A DNA stretch of 20,961 bases from a virus, in IMG/VR virus record IMGVR_UViG_3300025141_008896, positions 1-20,961 of that record; one strand, written 5' to 3'. This document shows, piece after piece, positions 14,193-20,961 of this stretch. A program made the position numbers and the translations under genes. The notes beneath the pieces are model-generated. The model made no database searches. It was not told the DNA's origin and worked only from the letters and a program-made list of their open reading frames with translations. Position 1 is the first letter of the stretch. The number at the start of each line of letters is the position of its first letter.

Positions 14193-14935
14193 TATATCAA
14201 TGTTACGCAAGAGAAGAGGATAAAAGCTCCTTGTTTCCTTCTGGTCCTTATGAGGGCTTTGGTTTAGAACCTGAGGTTAATGATACCTTGTTTTTAAATT
14301 GTCCTGAATTAGAGGACCCTAAAACTAGGATGGCATTAACTGAATATGCTTGCTTTCTGTGGCACTGGAGGAATCCTGAGGCTAATCCTGATCCCTGGTT
14401 TGGTACTACTTCTTTTAGGCAATTAGAGAAGGGGTTTACTACTACTTTTAGATCAGAGGAATCAGTTTCCGAACTACTGGAAGAGCATCAAATTTTAGGT
14501 TGGGGTGAGTATCATTCTGTTGGTATGATTCCTGGTGGTGACGGTCAGACCGTTCCCGTAAGTTTAGCCCTTCAGGCCGAAGTTTGTCACCCTCATATCA
14601 ATGATTTTATTTTTGAGGCTTTTTCTGTCTTTGGACATGAGGTTCCTCGCAGTTGGGAGTTCGCTATGTCAGGGTTCTTTGCGAACTATTGGGCAATGAA
14701 AACTGATCTTTTTCATGAGTTTATGGAGTTCTCTTGGCCTATGGTGGAGTGGGCTTTGGAGAATGTTGAAGATTCTGAATTTTACAAGAAGCAACCCTCT
14801 TTTAGTACAGTGAGTAAAGAGAAAGCGGTAGGTTACTTCATGGAAAGACTATTTATTTTATGGTATCTTATGAAAAGAACGCTGCCGCATAACCATACAG
14901 GAGAGGCTCTTACTGTCCTCTCTCATGTAGAATGA
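14189..14935 (+). CDS. DUF4422-like glycosyltransferase
   Basis: I choose the ATG at 14189, which overlaps the upstream stop as ATGA, over an earlier in-frame ATG at 14144; the product is 248 residues. L50-T-E-Y..., with WHWRN at 58-62, and the later GYFMERLFILWYL resemble DUF4422 proteins, which occur in capsule and O-antigen loci and have a GT-A-like fold. The middle has a conserved-looking HPHINDFIFEAF stretch and Trp-rich segments. No obvious DxD motif is seen, so the catalytic residues are uncertain. Its neighbours on both sides are glycosyltransferases, which supports a role in making or modifying a glycan. The family name is from memory of the motif, not a search. Confidence 0.72.
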   Translation: MIYQCYAREEDKSSLFPSGPYEGFGLEPEVNDTLFLNCPELEDPKTRMALTEYACFLWHWRNPEANPDPWFGTTSFRQLEKGFTTTFRSEESVSELLEEHQILGWGEYHSVGMIPGGDGQTVPVSLALQAEVCHPHINDFIFEAFSVFGHEVPRSWEFAMSGFFANYWAMKTDLFHEFMEFSWPMVEWALENVEDSEFYKKQPSFSTVSKEKAVGYFMERLFILWYLMKRTLPHNHTGEALTVLSHVE

Positions 14936-15576
14936 AAAAGGTAATATCATTTGGTCTGTGGGGAAATAACCCTGATTACACCGCAGGTGCTATAAAGAAT
15001 ATAGATCTAGCGCGAAGGATTTACCCTGGGTGGGAAGTGTGGTTTTATATTGAGGATGATGTTGATCCTAAGGTGGTGGAGTCGGTTGAACACCTAGCTG
15101 ATAAAGTAGTAGAATACAAGGATGCACATGGTTGGGATGGACTATTTAAACGCTTCCTTCCTATGTGTGAGCCAGAGGTAGACGTTTTCATTAGCCGAGA
15201 TTGTGATTCAAGATTATCTGATAGAGAGTATCAAGCTGTTGAAGAATGGTTAGCAAGTGATAAGCAGTTCCATGCAATGAGAGATCATGAGGCACATAGG
15301 TTCCCTCCAGTATTAGGGGGAATGTGGGGTGCGAAGCGGGAAGGATTATTAAGTTTGAACTCCTTATATGAGAGGATATTAACTTTTAATAACAGTAGTT
15401 ATTTTGATGACCAAAATGGTTTGAGAATAACTTACGAATCTTTTCCCGAATTATTCTTTGAGCATGACGATAGGAAGGCATATAACGGCACCCCCTTTCC
15501 TTTTCACAAACCTATGGAGTATGGAACTTTTGTGGGACAAAGAATAACCGCTGATGATGCGGAGGGAAGAGTATGA
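14932..15576 (+). CDS. GT-A-like glycosyltransferase with DxD motif
   Basis: This 214-residue protein starts at ATG 14932 (ATGA overlap). It has an alpha/beta start (KKVISFGLWGNNP) and a D90-C-D92 motif (VFISRDCDSRLSD) followed by an acidic-rich helix, matching the metal- and nucleotide-sugar-binding site of GT-A transferases. The end contains HDDRKAYNG and an FPFHKP segment. It is shorter than most GT-A enzymes but complete from start to stop, with overlaps on both sides. Similar small DxD proteins occur in phage and metagenomic glycan clusters, but I cannot give a donor, acceptor or exact family. Confidence 0.75.
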   Translation: MKKVISFGLWGNNPDYTAGAIKNIDLARRIYPGWEVWFYIEDDVDPKVVESVEHLADKVVEYKDAHGWDGLFKRFLPMCEPEVDVFISRDCDSRLSDREYQAVEEWLASDKQFHAMRDHEAHRFPPVLGGMWGAKREGLLSLNSLYERILTFNNSSYFDDQNGLRITYESFPELFFEHDDRKAYNGTPFPFHKPMEYGTFVGQRITADDAEGRV

Positions 15577-16397
15577 TAATTGATAAGGTAATAATGTCAT
15601 GTAATGATGATCCCTTTTATTCGGATTATTGGCCTATAGTGTCTAAAGTCTGGAAAGTTAAAATGGGGATTGATCCTGTTTTAGTTTATTTTGGTGATGC
15701 ATCAAAAATGTCAACTGAGTACGGAACAGTAGTTGAAATGGAAAAGTTGGATGACGTTCCAATGCACACTCAAGCACAATGGGGAAGATTTTGGTATACT
15801 CAATTTGAACCAGAAACAATGTGGTTAATATCAGATATTGATATGATGCCTTTGTCTAAAGAGTATTTTGTTAATTCAATTGAAGCTGTGCCAAGAGAAA
15901 TTGAACCTATAGTTCATTTTAATACTAATATAGAGTACTCTTCCGATAGAGAAGGTTGGGATATTGAATCTCCCCCCGCAGCACATGAAACATATCTTCC
16001 AACTTGTTACAGTGCAGGTAGTGGTAAAATAAGAAAAGAGAGCCTAGACTTAGTTCCTTCTTTTAAGGAATCTATTGAGAACCTTAAATGGAAAGAAAAT
16101 GTTTATGATCATGCACCAAATGGTGTTGTGTGTTCTCATTGGTATGCAGAAGAATCTTATCAGGAAGATAAACTTAAAGAGTGGATTGCAATGCACCCAG
16201 ACAGATTCTTTTCTGTGGTAAGACCCAACGGGTATTGTAGCAATAGGCTTGACCGAGGGCACGGTGTAATGCCTGAGTGGAATAAAGAGGCTTTACAAAG
16301 TGGAGTGTATATGGATTTTCATATGCCTAGACCTTGGGCTCAGTTTGGTGAACAAATTCAGGAGGTTGCAGACTCGTTGATGGAGGTTCCAGTATGA
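15573..16397 (+). CDS. GT-A-like glycosyltransferase with DxD motif
   Basis: This 274-residue protein starts at an ATG that overlaps the upstream stop (ATGA) and has a GGAGGGAA ribosome site just before it. A strand-rich N terminus (DKVIMSCNDDPFYSDYW) leads to D88-I-D90-M-M-P, typical of the DxD in GT-A transferases, in the form LISDIDMMPL. Downstream are PNGVVCSHWY and GHGVMPEW segments that could form the acceptor site. It resembles the preceding gene in size class and DxD placement, but the two are not obviously homologous throughout. It overlaps the next gene as ATGA. Substrate is unknown. Confidence 0.75.
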   Translation: MIIDKVIMSCNDDPFYSDYWPIVSKVWKVKMGIDPVLVYFGDASKMSTEYGTVVEMEKLDDVPMHTQAQWGRFWYTQFEPETMWLISDIDMMPLSKEYFVNSIEAVPREIEPIVHFNTNIEYSSDREGWDIESPPAAHETYLPTCYSAGSGKIRKESLDLVPSFKESIENLKWKENVYDHAPNGVVCSHWYAEESYQEDKLKEWIAMHPDRFFSVVRPNGYCSNRLDRGHGVMPEWNKEALQSGVYMDFHMPRPWAQFGEQIQEVADSLMEVPV

Positions 16398-17218
16398 ATA
16401 TATTAATAACAGGCGGGACAGGATTTTTAGGAAGACATATTATTGGAAAGTGTCTTGATATGGGACATAATGTAACAAGTTTATCTCATTCAGAAAAAAG
16501 AGAAAAAGAAGTACACCTCCAATATCCTTCTGTTGATTTTTATTCTTTGGATATTTCTCACAATAAAGATATCCTTGATTCTGTTATTAAAAAGCATGCT
16601 ATTGATTATATTATCCATACGGCAGCAATGAAGTATATTGGAATTTGTGAAAATAACCCTACTAGGTCTATTGAAGTTAATATTGATGGCAGTAGAAATA
16701 TTATTAACGCCGCAAAGAAAAACAATGTCAAAAATGTTATTGCAATAAGCACCGACAAGGCGATTAACCCCACCAGTGTTTACGGCTCTACAAAGTTTTT
16801 AATGGAAAAATTAATGCTTGAAAATAATTTTTCTGTAATCCAAGGAGTTAATTTTTTCTTTTCCACGGGGAGCGTTTTAGACCTTTGGGAAACTTGTAAA
16901 AATGAAGGAAAAGAAATTGGAGTAAACACAGAGAATACTATTAGATATTTTGTGAATGCGAATGATGTTGCAGATAAGATACTAGACAACCTAAACACCA
17001 AGGGATCTTACATTTATTTAGATGAATGTTATCAAGTTAGTTTGCATGATTTGTCCTTGGCTTTTTGTGAGTATCATGGTTACTATAATACCAAAGAGTA
17101 TGTTTCAATTTCTGCTGAAAAAACAATCGAAGAAGTGCCAGGAACTATGGTGATTCATGACGCAGATGTTGAGACAATAAAGTCTCTTTTAGAAAAATAT
17201 TATGAGGAAGAAAAATGA
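16394..17218 (+). CDS. NAD-dependent sugar dehydratase/epimerase (CapD/PseB-like SDR)
   Basis: This 274-residue short-chain dehydrogenase starts with the Rossmann motif G7-G-T-G-F-L-G13 and carries the catalytic S119-T-D-K, Y130 and K134 (STDKAINPTSVYGSTK). The AAMKYIGICENNPTRSIEVNIDG region before it matches the Polysacc_synt_2 group, whose members include UDP-GlcNAc 4,6-dehydratases such as PseB, FlaA1 and CapD. It is slightly short for that group and may lack part of the C-terminal substrate domain. It probably turns a UDP-HexNAc into a 4-keto-6-deoxy sugar; the exact product cannot be read from the sequence. It overlaps its neighbours by 4 bases on each side. Confidence 0.88.
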   Translation: MNILITGGTGFLGRHIIGKCLDMGHNVTSLSHSEKREKEVHLQYPSVDFYSLDISHNKDILDSVIKKHAIDYIIHTAAMKYIGICENNPTRSIEVNIDGSRNIINAAKKNNVKNVIAISTDKAINPTSVYGSTKFLMEKLMLENNFSVIQGVNFFFSTGSVLDLWETCKNEGKEIGVNTENTIRYFVNANDVADKILDNLNTKGSYIYLDECYQVSLHDLSLAFCEYHGYYNTKEYVSISAEKTIEEVPGTMVIHDADVETIKSLLEKYYEEEK

Positions 17219-17760
17219 ATATCGCTGAGAGATATGAGCAACAATGTAATGCCTCAACTGATATAAATGAGCATCTCCCTACGCTGAAGAAGTATACGGA
17301 AGAGTGTGAGACAGTGATTGAAATGGGAGTTAGGGGTATTGTTTCCACTTGGGCTTTTTTGGCAGGGAAGCCAAAGAAGCTAACATCAATTGATATTGTT
17401 CACCCCAGCGCACACGGGAGCGATTTAAATATTGTTGAGGAATTAGCAAAGGAAGAAGAAATAGATTTTGAGTTTATTTTAGGAGATACAACTAAACTAG
17501 AAATACCCGAGTGTGATTTATTGTTCATTGATACTTGGCACGTTTATGAGCAATTAAAAAAGGAATTAGAGCTTCATGGTGATAAGGCTAAAAAGTATAT
17601 GATATTTCATGATACGACCACCTTCGCCAACAATGGTGAGACTCCAGGGCACGGTGGCATTCTTCCTGCTATTCAAGAGTTTATTGCTGAGTATACGCAT
17701 TGGAAAATAAAAGAAGTATACAGTAACAATAATGGGATCATAGTTTTAGAAAGAGTTTAA
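17215..17760 (+). CDS. SAM-dependent methyltransferase (CmcI/Methyltransf_24-like)
   Basis: This 181-residue protein has a Rossmann-like methyltransferase core. V-I-E36-M-G-V-R-G is SAM motif I, TSIDIVHPS follows as motif II, and FILGDTT and LLFIDTWHVYEQL correspond to later strands. KYMIFHDT and a Gly-rich GHGG near the end match CmcI-like and Methyltransf_24 proteins found in polysaccharide and O-antigen loci. It would methylate a sugar or lipid-linked glycan; the methylated position is unknown. It starts at ATGA with the SDR and ends in a TAATG overlap with the next gene, so it belongs to the glycan operon. Confidence 0.82.
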   Translation: MNIAERYEQQCNASTDINEHLPTLKKYTEECETVIEMGVRGIVSTWAFLAGKPKKLTSIDIVHPSAHGSDLNIVEELAKEEEIDFEFILGDTTKLEIPECDLLFIDTWHVYEQLKKELELHGDKAKKYMIFHDTTTFANNGETPGHGGILPAIQEFIAEYTHWKIKEVYSNNNGIIVLERV

Positions 17761-18431
17761 TGAAAGTTCTTATCTTAGTTTTATCATGTGATGACCCCGC
17801 GTATAATTATATTCGTGAAGAGGGGATAGCTAAAACATGGGACAGTTCAGCATGTGAAGGAACCGAGGTTTATTATTACTTTGGGAATGCAGGAGAAGCC
17901 TCTGTAGACAGTAATAGAATTAATTTAACTACCTCAGAAGATTTAATGTCAATAGGGGTACGGACGTTAGAATGTTTCGAATACTGCCTAGATAATTTTG
18001 ATTTTGATTATATATACAGAACTAATCTTTCTAGTTATGTTAACAAAGAAAGGCTTCTTAAATTTTTAGAAGGGATGCCATCTACTTCTTTTTATAGCGC
18101 GGTAGTAGGTCACCATGTAGGGGTATCCTATGGGTCAGGAGCAGGGTATTTTTTGTCGAGAGATCTAGTAGAAGAAGTAGTAAGTAGAAAAGAAGAGTTA
18201 GATACTTCTATCCTTGATGATGTGGCTATAGGTAAATTATTGAATAAATATTTTATAACTCCTGCACCAAGGGTGGATCTTCCTTGTTATAGTACTACCC
18301 TCCAAGGGTTCATTAGTATCCCAGAGGTTGTTTGTGATGAAAACGATTTTCATTTTCGATGCAAATGCGAATCTAACAGACAAGGAGATGTATATGCAAT
18401 GAAGGAAGTTCATAAAAAATTTGAAGGGTAG
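17760..18431 (+). CDS. GT31/fringe-like glycosyltransferase
   Basis: This 223-residue protein starts with KVLILVLSCDDP and includes DFDYIYRTNLSSYVN, SGAGYFLSRDLVEEVV and DDVAIGKLL, a set resembling beta-1,3-glycosyltransferases of the fringe/GT31 type, where a D-x-D-containing strand is followed by an Asp-Asp loop. Here the first Asp-rich segment is FDFDYIYR, so a true D-x-D is not certain. The C terminus holds cysteines that may be structural. It overlaps the upstream gene by one base (TAATG). The acceptor and donor are unknown; its place in the glycan cluster supports the function. Confidence 0.75.
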   Translation: MKVLILVLSCDDPAYNYIREEGIAKTWDSSACEGTEVYYYFGNAGEASVDSNRINLTTSEDLMSIGVRTLECFEYCLDNFDFDYIYRTNLSSYVNKERLLKFLEGMPSTSFYSAVVGHHVGVSYGSGAGYFLSRDLVEEVVSRKEELDTSILDDVAIGKLLNKYFITPAPRVDLPCYSTTLQGFISIPEVVCDENDFHFRCKCESNRQGDVYAMKEVHKKFEG

Positions 18432-18435
18432 TTCT

Positions 18436-19206
18436 GTGGAAGTAATACAACATAATAAACTGGCTAAGTTCCATAATGGTATAGATATCTTTTTTATTAA
18501 AACAGATTACCTTCTCCGTTTCTTTGAGGATATAAAAAATTATACTACGCCCATAACTCTTATTACTGGAAATAGTGATTACCCTATTACAGATGAAGTT
18601 GTAGATCTAGCCCCTTCTTGTGTGACTAGGTGGTTTGGACAGGGCATAAATACAGACGCCCCTTTTGTTTCAGCGGTTCCTTTTGGTATAGAAAATAGTG
18701 AGACCTGTGTTTTAGGAGAGGCTTTTGGTTATGGTTGGCCTCATGCTGTGGAAAAAGTAGCTGTGCTTGAGGACCCCCCCAGTAAACAACCTACAAAAGA
18801 AATATATGCTAATTTTAGTGAATCTACTTATCCTGGCAGACCTAGTGTAGCGAAGCTGTGTAGAGAAATTTCTTACATTACAGATGATATTCGATCTGTA
18901 TGTAATCATAGAACTTACGATCAGTTTGTGGATACAATTCTTGATCACAAGATGGTGGTGTGTCCTAGAGGAAATGCTTTTGCTGAAACGCATAGGTTTT
19001 GGGAAGTTCTTTATTTGAATAGGATCCCTATTGTAAAGTATAAGAAGGGGATAGCCCCTTTTATTAAGTTACCTGTGATTGTTCTAGATGATTGGGATAA
19101 GCTAACTGACCTAGAATTTTTACATTCAGAGTATGAGAAGGTAAAAGATAATTCTAAAGAAATGTTAGATATGTCTTATTGGGTAAATTTAGTCACAGGC
19201 GAATGA
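18436..19206 (+). CDS. Exostosin-like glycosyltransferase (GT47-like)
   Basis: I use the GTG at 18436, which has an AAGGG ribosome site 7 bases upstream and begins just after the previous stop, giving 256 residues. A TTG at 18421, overlapping the upstream gene, is the alternative (261 residues). The N-terminal half contains GNSDYPITDEVV and a WFGQGINTDAP segment. The C-terminal half holds CPRGNAFAETHRFWEVLYLNRIPIVKYKKG, which matches the exostosin-type C-terminal motif (D/E-x-H-R-x-W-E-x-L, then P-I-V). H186 falls in it. It would add a sugar to a glycan chain, probably after the preceding transferases act. It is followed by a 41-base gap before fcl. Confidence 0.8.
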   Translation: MEVIQHNKLAKFHNGIDIFFIKTDYLLRFFEDIKNYTTPITLITGNSDYPITDEVVDLAPSCVTRWFGQGINTDAPFVSAVPFGIENSETCVLGEAFGYGWPHAVEKVAVLEDPPSKQPTKEIYANFSESTYPGRPSVAKLCREISYITDDIRSVCNHRTYDQFVDTILDHKMVVCPRGNAFAETHRFWEVLYLNRIPIVKYKKGIAPFIKLPVIVLDDWDKLTDLEFLHSEYEKVKDNSKEMLDMSYWVNLVTGE

Positions 19207-19247
19207 CCCTGACTATTATAAGGGTGACCCCGAGAGATGGACAAATT

Positions 19248-20189
19248 ATGAAAATACTATTAACTGGAGCTAATGGTTTAGTAGGCTCTACTTTAGAGGC
19301 AGATGTAAGAGTATGTGGAAGAAAACATTCAATTCCTAATTATAAGGAACATCGAAAGCGGTGGGTAGATCTTACTAATTGGGAAAAGACTCTTTCTCTT
19401 TTTAAAGAGGTAAAGCCTACCCATGTAATTCATACTGCTGCCAGGGTAGGTGGTTTAGGCGCTAACATGAATTACATGGGGGAGTTCTTTTATGACAACA
19501 TGATGATCAATCTAAATGTTTTAGAAGCAGCAAGACTAACTGGGGTAGAGAAGGTGATCTCTTTCCTTTCTACTTGCATTTACCCTGATGATATGGAGTA
19601 CCCCCTTACAGAAACTATGCTTCATCAAGGCGAACCGCACTCTTCTAATTTTGGGTACTCTTATGCTAAACGAATGTTAGATGTACAGAGTAGAGCTTAT
19701 GCCGATCAATATGGTGGAAAGTATATCTGTGTGGTTCCCACAAACATCTATGGCCCCAATGATAATTTTAATTTAGAAAATAGTCATGTGGTTCCTGCTC
19801 TTATACATAAATGTTATTTAGCCAAAAAGAATAAGACAGATCTTGTTGTTTGGGGTAGTGGAAAACCTTTGCGTGAGTTTATTTTCTCTGAGGATGTAGG
19901 ATACCTAACACAGCTAATTTTAGATTACTATGAGAAAGATGATCCTATTATCCTCTCTACTAGTGAGGAAGTTACCATTAAAGATCTTGTTAATGAAATT
20001 GTAAAAGCAATGAAATTTAAAGGAAAGGTTATTTTTGATGACAGCAAGCCTGACGGGCAATATAAAAAACCAACTAGCAATTTGCGCCTTCGTAACTTTG
20101 CTCCTCACTATAAATTTATTTCTTTAGAGAAAGGGATTAAGAAAACTGTAGACTGGTTTGTTGAAAATTACGAAACATGCAGGAAGTAA
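19248..20189 (+). CDS. fcl: GDP-L-fucose synthase
   Basis: The start at ATG 19248 gives 313 residues and puts the Rossmann motif G7-A-N-G-L-V-G13 at the usual distance from the N terminus; an in-frame ATG at 19179 lies inside the upstream gene. Catalytic residues are S108 (STCIYP), Y137 and K141 (YSYAK). AAxVGGLGAN, PTNIYGPNDNF, HVVPALIHK, WGSGKPLREF and KPDGQYKKP are hallmark Fcl segments. The enzyme epimerises GDP-4-keto-6-deoxymannose at C3 and C5 and reduces C4 with NADPH, giving GDP-L-fucose. It overlaps gmd by 13 bases, so the two steps are encoded together. Length is normal for the family. Confidence 0.95.
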   Translation: MKILLTGANGLVGSTLEADVRVCGRKHSIPNYKEHRKRWVDLTNWEKTLSLFKEVKPTHVIHTAARVGGLGANMNYMGEFFYDNMMINLNVLEAARLTGVEKVISFLSTCIYPDDMEYPLTETMLHQGEPHSSNFGYSYAKRMLDVQSRAYADQYGGKYICVVPTNIYGPNDNFNLENSHVVPALIHKCYLAKKNKTDLVVWGSGKPLREFIFSEDVGYLTQLILDYYEKDDPIILSTSEEVTIKDLVNEIVKAMKFKGKVIFDDSKPDGQYKKPTSNLRLRNFAPHYKFISLEKGIKKTVDWFVENYETCRK

Positions 20190-20961
20190 AGAGAGCATTA
20201 ATAACGGGGATTAGTGGACAGGATGGGTCCTATCTCGCTGAGTTTTTATTAGAAAAGGGCTATGAGGTATGGGGAATACTTCGTAGACATTCTATACCTG
20301 AAAATCAAACAACTAGGCTAAATGATATTGGTCTTTTTGATAATCCAAAGGTCCATTTGCTCTATGGGGATATTACGGACCTTCCTTCTTTGTTGGGTAT
20401 TTTTAGGAAAGCTGTTCCGCATGAGATATATAATTTAGCCGCCCAATCTCATGTTAGGATTAGTTTTGACCAACCCGCATTTACCACTCATGCAGATGCG
20501 GAAGGCTTTTTAAATGTTTTAGAAGCAGCGCGGCACGTTTGCCCTGACTGTAAAATATATCAAGCAGGATCTTCGGAGATGTTTGGAAATGAATATGATG
20601 AAGATGGATATAGACGCGAAACGACACCTATGCGCCCTGTTAGCCCATACGGCTGTGCAAAGCTTTATGCTTTTAATCTCGCTAGGGTGTATAGAACTTC
20701 TTATGGTATGTTTGTGGCTAATGGGATACTCTTTAATCATGAGTCTCCACGGCGCGGGTTAAATTTTGTAACTAATAAGATTGTAGACGGCGCGGTAAAA
20801 ATTTACAGAGGAGAACAACCAACTTTAGCATTAGGTAATTTAGAAGCTACTAGGGATTGGGGTCACGCTAAGGACTATGTTCGTGCTATGTGGATGATGC
20901 TACAGCAGGATGAGCCTGATGATTTTGTGTGTGCTATGGGAGAGTCTCATTCGGTAAGAGA
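20177..20961 (+). CDS. gmd: GDP-mannose 4,6-dehydratase (partial, runs off right edge)
   Basis: About 261 residues are visible from the ATG at 20177; the C-terminal quarter lies beyond the window. It begins with G11-I-S-G-Q-D-G17, the GMD form of the nucleotide-binding loop. The catalytic S132-S-E134 (GSSEMFGN) and Y158-G-C-A-K162 are present, and NLAAQSHV, FNHESPRRG and TRDWGHAKDYVRAMW match GMD strongly. The enzyme converts GDP-mannose to GDP-4-keto-6-deoxy-mannose, the substrate of the Fcl encoded just upstream. The start lies inside the end of fcl and has no clear ribosome site, so translation is probably coupled. Host GDP-mannose would be the starting material. Confidence 0.95.
   Translation, partial: MQEVKRALITGISGQDGSYLAEFLLEKGYEVWGILRRHSIPENQTTRLNDIGLFDNPKVHLLYGDITDLPSLLGIFRKAVPHEIYNLAAQSHVRISFDQPAFTTHADAEGFLNVLEAARHVCPDCKIYQAGSSEMFGNEYDEDGYRRETTPMRPVSPYGCAKLYAFNLARVYRTSYGMFVANGILFNHESPRRGLNFVTNKIVDGAVKIYRGEQPTLALGNLEATRDWGHAKDYVRAMWMMLQQDEPDDFVCAMGESHSVR

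Noticed and set aside
1-20961. CRISPR arrays, tRNA or rRNA genes, insertion sequences, integrase or attachment sites
   Set aside because: None was seen by eye: no regularly spaced repeats, transposase, integrase or cloverleaf-like segments. A tRNA search program could still find something missed.

Overview
The window looks like part of a tailed double-stranded DNA phage genome (Caudoviricetes-like). It is AT-rich, has tightly overlapping genes, no tRNA or rRNA, and a T4-type replication and recombination set: gp46/gp47-like Rad50/Mre11, a DnaB/gp41-like helicase, a gp32-like ssDNA-binding protein and a possible UvsY. These sit beside a family A DNA polymerase and a B12-dependent (class II) ribonucleotide reductase. 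PolA plus NrdJ is frequent in phages known from aquatic metagenomes, so an aquatic phage of a Gram-negative host is my inference. No host can be named from the sequence.

Layout. (1) Positions 1-2142, minus strand, five genes read leftward: a basic protein with a double CTP cysteine motif at its C terminus, a two-span membrane protein with a coiled coil, a Gly/Ala/Ser/Thr-rich repetitive protein, and two small basic proteins that share an N-terminal peptide (the second runs off the left edge). These look like virion or lysis genes rather than replication genes. (2) A 34-base divergent gap (2143-2176). (3) Positions 2177-12909, plus strand, replication and recombination: polA in two overlapping ORFs, a small Cys-rich protein, gp47, gp46, nrdJ, a possible ParB-fold protein, a zinc-ribbon protein, replicative helicase, HExxH protein, a UvsY-like helical protein, ssDNA-binding protein (with its own promoter) and a lipoprotein, closed by a strong intrinsic terminator at 12931-12964. 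(4) Positions 12969-20961, plus strand, glycan module: a GT-B glycosyltransferase, a DUF4422-like protein, two small DxD GT-A-like proteins, a UDP-sugar dehydratase-like SDR, a SAM methyltransferase, a GT31/fringe-like protein, an exostosin-like GT, GDP-L-fucose synthase, and GDP-mannose 4,6-dehydratase running off the right edge.

How the genes work together. Region 3 could supply dNTPs (NrdJ), unwind DNA (helicase), coat single strands (gp32-like), process ends (gp46/47) and copy DNA (PolA), i.e. recombination-dependent replication. Region 4 could turn host GDP-mannose into GDP-L-fucose and attach or methylate sugars, modifying either the host surface, the virion or DNA; the target is not visible. 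Nearly every junction on the plus strand is a 1-14 base overlap (ATGA, TAATG and similar), implying translational coupling.

No stretch longer than about 300 bases lacks a gene. The only notable gaps are 34 bases (2143-2176), 62 bases (11577-11638), 59 bases (12910-12968) and 41 bases (19207-19247). The features most worth a second look are the split polA with an amputated exonuclease domain, the shared T4-like head-targeting peptide in the two leftmost genes, the CTP-CTP tail motif, and the nine- to ten-gene glycan cassette.
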